Made by a program: the position numbers and the translations under genes | Assembly: GCA_030656035.1 (NCBI GenBank) | Contig: JAUSOK010000118.1 | Coordinates: 1-36,438 of the forward strand | Source: Syntrophales bacterium | GTDB lineage: Bacteria > Desulfobacterota > Syntrophia > Syntrophales > Fen-1087 | Length of the DNA stretch: 36,438 bases | Reading direction: 5' to 3' | The notes under the pieces: generated by a model | Told to the model about the DNA's origin: nothing | Database searches by the model: none | What the model saw: the letters and a program-made list of their open reading frames with translations, nothing else | Shown: piece after piece, positions 32,998-36,438 of the stretch | How the letters are laid out: the number at the start of each line of letters is the position of its first letter | Numbering within the stretch: position 1 is the stretch's first letter

Positions 32998-35052
32998 ATG
33001 GAAAATTTAGTTAATTATTCAATGTTACTGGCTGTAATTGGCCTGGTGCTGGCATTTCTGATCTACAGATATGTCATGACGTTCTCTCCCGGGAACCCGG
33101 TCATGGTGGAAATCATGAACAAGATTCACGCGGGCGCCATGGTCTTTCTCAAGCGGGAGTATCAGATCATTGCGATCTTCATTGTCGTCGTGTTTGTTTT
33201 ACTCTTTTTCTCCCTGGAGTCTAAAATGTCCGCCGTTGCCTTCCTGTCCGGGGCCGTCGGTTCAATGCTGGCAGGGGTCTTCGGCATGCAGGCGGCCACC
33301 CAGTCCAACGCGAGGACGGCCCAGGCCGCGGCGGAATTCGGCCAGGGCCGGGCGCTGACGGTGGCCTTCTTCGGCGGCTCCGTCATGGGGCTGGCCGTCG
33401 CCAGTCTGGGGCTGCTGGGCCTCGGTATCTTCTTTTATTTCTTCTCGGAAAAGAACCCCACGGTCATCAACGGCTTTGCCATGGGCGCCTCTTCCATCGC
33501 CCTTTTTGCCCGCGTCGGCGGCGGCATCTATACCAAGTCAGCCGATGTCGGTTCCGACCTCGTGGGGAAACTTGAGGCGGGCATCCCCGAAGACGATCCG
33601 AGAAATCCCGGCGTCATCGCGGATAACGTCGGCGACAACGTCGGGGATATCGCCGGAATGGGCGCTGATCTCTATGAATCCTACTGCGGTTCCGTCATCG
33701 CCGCCATCGCCATCGGCGCGACCATGGGCGCGCATAGCATGGCCTGGATGTCTCTGCCGATGCTCTTCATCATGGTGGGGCTCGTCGCCTCCGTCATCGG
33801 CATCGGCTGCTTCAACTTTCTCAAGAACATGAAACCGCAGTCCGCCCTGAGCAACTCCCTGTACATCGCAGGCATTCTGTTCATCATTTTCTCCTATTTT
33901 GTCGTGAAGTATCAGACGGCGGGAATGTCCGACGAGTATCTCAAAAGCGTCGGCATGATCAGCAAACTGGGCGCCTTCTGGGCCGTCATTCTGGGGATCG
34001 TAGTCGGCATGATGATCGGCGGCATCACGGAATATTATACGGCGCACGGGCCTGTCATCCGGATCGCAAAGGCCTCCCAGACGGGTCCGGCAACGAATAT
34101 CATCACGGGTTTTGCCGTTGGCCTTGAAAGCGTGGCCCTTCCGGTTTTCCTGATTGCCATGGCCATCTGGATCTCTTTCCTCTGCGCCGGTCTTTACGGA
34201 ATTGCCATCGCCGGCGTCGGCATGCTCGGTACGGTGGGCATGACCATGTCCGTTGACAGCTATGGCCCCATCGCCGACAATGCGGGCGGGATCGCCGAAA
34301 TGGCCCACATGCCGCCGCAGACCAGAGAAATCACCGACGGTCTCGACTCCGTCGGCAACACAACGGCAGCCATCGGCAAGGGTTTTGCCATCGGTTCAGC
34401 GGCCCTGACGGCGCTGGCCATGTTTGCCGCTTACGCCGCCACGATGAAAACCTATCCGGGTTTTGAAATATTTGTCCTCGACCTCACGAATGCCACTGTC
34501 ATCACGGGCGTTTTCCTCGGCGGGATGCTGCCCTGCCTGCTGGCGGCCATGACCATGACCGCCGTGGGCGATGCGGCCTTCGATATGGTCAATGAAATCA
34601 GACGCCAATTCCGGGAAATAAAGGGCCTCATGGAAGGCACGACGCCGCCCGACACGAACCGCTGCATCGATATCGCCACGAAGGCCGCCTTGCGCAAGAT
34701 GATCTTGCCGGGGATCGCAGCCGTCGTCTCGCCGGTGCTCGTCGGCGTTCTGATCGGCCCCCATGCCCTGGGCGGCTTCCTCGCGGGAGCGACGCTGGTC
34801 GGCGTTGTTATCGGTCTTTTGATGGCCAACGCGGGCGGCGCCTGGGACAACGCGAAAAAATACATCGAAAAGGGCAACCTCGGCGGCAAGGGCTCGGACA
34901 CCCATAAGGCCGGCGTGGTCGGCGACACTGTCGGCGATCCCTTCAAGGACACCTCAGGCCCGGCCATGAATATCCTGATCAAATTGATGTCGGTCGTCTC
35001 GCTCGTGACGATTCCCGCCATCATGGTCCTGCACAAAATGATCTATGGATAA
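32998..35052 (+). CDS. hppA: Membrane-bound ion-translocating pyrophosphatase, K+-dependent type
   Basis: 684-aa, about 16 transmembrane segments. It couples pyrophosphate hydrolysis to H+ or Na+ pumping across the inner membrane. The substrate site shows [60 protein letters not shown], and near the end [12 protein letters not shown] and [30 protein letters not shown] (453-462) has Ala where K+-independent enzymes have Lys, so it should need K+. Whether it moves H+ or Na+ cannot be settled by eye. GAGGAGG precedes ATG 32998. Syntrophic anaerobes can recover energy from the PPi released by acyl-CoA ligases. A terminator follows. Confidence 0.95.
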   Translation: MENLVNYSMLLAVIGLVLAFLIYRYVMTFSPGNPVMVEIMNKIHAGAMVFLKREYQIIAIFIVVVFVLLFFSLESKMSAVAFLSGAVGSMLAGVFGMQAATQSNARTAQAAAEFGQGRALTVAFFGGSVMGLAVASLGLLGLGIFFYFFSEKNPTVINGFAMGASSIALFARVGGGIYTKSADVGSDLVGKLEAGIPEDDPRNPGVIADNVGDNVGDIAGMGADLYESYCGSVIAAIAIGATMGAHSMAWMSLPMLFIMVGLVASVIGIGCFNFLKNMKPQSALSNSLYIAGILFIIFSYFVVKYQTAGMSDEYLKSVGMISKLGAFWAVILGIVVGMMIGGITEYYTAHGPVIRIAKASQTGPATNIITGFAVGLESVALPVFLIAMAIWISFLCAGLYGIAIAGVGMLGTVGMTMSVDSYGPIADNAGGIAEMAHMPPQTREITDGLDSVGNTTAAIGKGFAIGSAALTALAMFAAYAATMKTYPGFEIFVLDLTNATVITGVFLGGMLPCLLAAMTMTAVGDAAFDMVNEIRRQFREIKGLMEGTTPPDTNRCIDIATKAALRKMILPGIAAVVSPVLVGVLIGPHALGGFLAGATLVGVVIGLLMANAGGAWDNAKKYIEKGNLGGKGSDTHKAGVVGDTVGDPFKDTSGPAMNILIKLMSVVSLVTIPAIMVLHKMIYG

Positions 35053-35081
35053 CCGATGATCTTCTGATCTTCGCATCAACG

Positions 35082-35109
35082 AAAGGGTGGAGCAATCCAC
35101 CCTTTTTTT
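35082..35109 (+). terminator. Intrinsic terminator after hppA
   Basis: AAAGGGTGGA (35082-35091), loop GCAA, TCCACCCTTT (35096-35105), followed by more T residues to 35109. It is a textbook hairpin and ends the ispE-prs-rplY-pth-hppA unit. Confidence 0.9.
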
Positions 35110-35121
35110 GGCCAAAAATAC

Positions 35122-35148
35122 TTGACACGGGCGTCGCGGGCATATAGT
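35122..35148 (+). promoter_or_regulatory. Promoter of ychF
   Basis: TTGACA (35122-35127) and TATAGT (35143-35148) with a short 15-bp spacer. It lies just after the hppA terminator and about 50 bases before the ychF start, so ychF is transcribed on its own. Confidence 0.5.
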
Positions 35149-35198
35149 TTTCGCAGGACGATCTGATATGTTTTTATCCATCCTGAAAGGAACGTCCA

Positions 35199-36290
35199 TT
35201 GGGTTTCAGATGCGGCATCATAGGCCTTCCGAACGTTGGTAAGTCCACCATCTTCAATGCCCTGACCGCAGCGGGCGCCGAAGTGGCCAACTATCCCTTC
35301 TGCACAATCGATCCTAATATCGGCATTGTCCCTGTTCCGGACGAGCGGCTGGGGAAAATTGCCGCGATCATCTCGCCTCCGAAAATCACTTACACGACGG
35401 TGGAATTCCTGGATATTGCCGGGCTCGTAAAAGGCGCCAGCCGGGGCGAAGGTCTCGGGAATTTATTCCTCAGCCATATCCGTGGAGTGGACGCCCTTGT
35501 GCATGTCGTGCGCTGCTTTGACGATCCGAACATTGTGCATGTGGACGGCTCGATCGATCCTGTCCGGGACATAGACATCGTCAACACCGAGCTCATCCTG
35601 GCGGACCTGGAAGCTGTCGAAAAACGCATGGAAAAAACGGAAAGACTGCTGAAAACGGGAGATAAGTCCCTCCGCAGAGAATTGGATGTTTACGCACGAT
35701 GCCGGGATGCGCTCGGGCGGGGCCTTGCGGCCAGAAACATCCCGCCTGCCGAGGACCATGAGATGCTTGATGAATTGGATTTACTGACATCCAAAAATAC
35801 CCTGTACGTCGCCAACGTCAGCGAGGCGGTGCTGAAGGGAAAGTCGGATTACGTTCAGCGGGTTGAAAAAACAGTCGCGCGCCGGGGGGCAAAGGTCATC
35901 GTGATCTGCGGGGATCTGGAAGCCGAAATCATGGCGCTTCCAAAAGAGGAACGTCAGCCGTTTCTGGAAGACCTCGGATTGCACGAATCAGGACTCCATC
36001 AGTTGATCCGGACCGGCTACGAACTGCTTGGCCTCATTACTTTCTACACGACGGTGGGTCCGGAACTCCGTGCATGGACGGTTCCTGCCGGAACAAAGGC
36101 CCCGCTTGCCGCTGGAAAGATCCATAGCGATATGGAGAAAGGATTTATCCGCGCTGAAATCCTACATTATGATGATTTTATGAAATCGGGGGGACTGGCC
36201 CAGGCCAGGGAAAAGGGATTGCTGCACATTGAGGGCAAGGATTATGAGATTCGTGACGGGGATATTGTTCTGTTTCGATTCAATGTATAA
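35199..36290 (+). CDS. ychF: Redox-regulated ATPase YchF (OLA1 family)
   Basis: 363-aa Obg-related P-loop protein that binds ribosomes. G1 GLPNVGKST (9-17) and G3 [18 protein letters not shown] are present; the G4 motif is NVSE instead of NKxD, which explains the ATP preference of this family. A coiled-coil insert (about 125-200) and a C-terminal TGS domain ([34 protein letters not shown]) complete it. The start is TTG at 35199 with AAAGGAA upstream; the G1 position matches the family only from this start. Confidence 0.95.
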   Translation: MGFRCGIIGLPNVGKSTIFNALTAAGAEVANYPFCTIDPNIGIVPVPDERLGKIAAIISPPKITYTTVEFLDIAGLVKGASRGEGLGNLFLSHIRGVDALVHVVRCFDDPNIVHVDGSIDPVRDIDIVNTELILADLEAVEKRMEKTERLLKTGDKSLRRELDVYARCRDALGRGLAARNIPPAEDHEMLDELDLLTSKNTLYVANVSEAVLKGKSDYVQRVEKTVARRGAKVIVICGDLEAEIMALPKEERQPFLEDLGLHESGLHQLIRTGYELLGLITFYTTVGPELRAWTVPAGTKAPLAAGKIHSDMEKGFIRAEILHYDDFMKSGGLAQAREKGLLHIEGKDYEIRDGDIVLFRFNV

Positions 36291-36323
36291 AGGGCGGCGA
36301 ACCGTTGATAAGGGTGGTCGCCA

Positions 36324-36438
36324 ATGAACCCAGGCAATAAATACCGGTGGTCTATCGTCGCCTCCATTGCAACGTTCTGCATTCTGATCATCATGATCAC
36401 CTTTTCATTCCGGCAGCAAGCGCCATTCGATCATAAGG
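36324..36438 (+). CDS. 5' part of a membrane-anchored protein, cut by the window end
   Basis: ATG at 36324, after AAGGGTGG, opens a frame of 38 codons to the window edge. It begins MNPGNKYRWS and continues into one hydrophobic helix (IVASIATFCILIIMITFSF), then polar residues, so a signal anchor or uncleaved leader is likely. The family cannot be told from this much. It is 33 bases after ychF on the same strand. Confidence 0.55.
   Translation, partial: MNPGNKYRWSIVASIATFCILIIMITFSFRQQAPFDHK

Overview
The window reads as chromosomal DNA of an anaerobic deltaproteobacterium (Desulfobacterota, perhaps near the Syntrophia). This is inferred from gene content and order, not from a marker tree. Indicators are a siroheme-decarboxylase-type (Ahb) protein beside hemL, a potassium-type membrane pyrophosphatase, a DUF1844 protein, RpoH, the block ispE - tRNA-Gln - prs - rplY - pth - (hppA) - ychF, and the block rpsF - rpsR - DUF2232 - rplI - dnaB. 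Starts other than ATG are common (TTG for rpsF, DUF2232, ychF and probably rpoH; GTG for hemL, atpI and pth).

Left part (1-3367): a divergent gene starts at the edge with an SD-sequestering inverted repeat. An orphan intrinsic terminator, ettA (ABC-F) and a MarR regulator follow. A 189-bp MITE-like element with 5-bp target duplications lies between marR and the next operon.

One-carbon operon (3368-11045, + strand): a MetH-activation-domain-like protein, MetF, an MttB-family methyltransferase without pyrrolysine, an MtgA/AcsE-like methyltetrahydrofolate methyltransferase, a second divergent MttB homologue, one corrinoid protein, and an asparagine-synthetase-like protein whose glutaminase site has lost its key residues. 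Together they could move methyl groups from an unknown methylated substrate through one corrinoid protein to tetrahydrofolate and on to methylene-THF, or the reverse. This is the most interesting part of the window.

Minus-strand block (11095-19971): read from its upstream end, an Ahb-type decarboxylase and hemL (tetrapyrrole supply), then four nucleotide-sugar enzymes (TviB/WbpA-type dehydrogenase, UDP-glucuronate epimerase, Gmd, Fcl), the ATP synthase accessory genes atpZ and atpI, an SDR oxidoreductase and a YitT-family membrane protein.

Housekeeping block (20064-36438, mostly + strand): a monocistronic atpE with a leader peptide, the rpsF operon behind a probable S6:S18 leader, dnaB abutting a convergent rpoH-type sigma factor, and a divergent DacZ-like diadenylate cyclase candidate followed by clpB. 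Then come a DUF1844 protein, ispE, tRNA-Gln(UUG), prs, rplY, pth, hppA and ychF. The window closes inside a membrane-anchored protein. No CRISPR array, rRNA or intact insertion sequence was seen.
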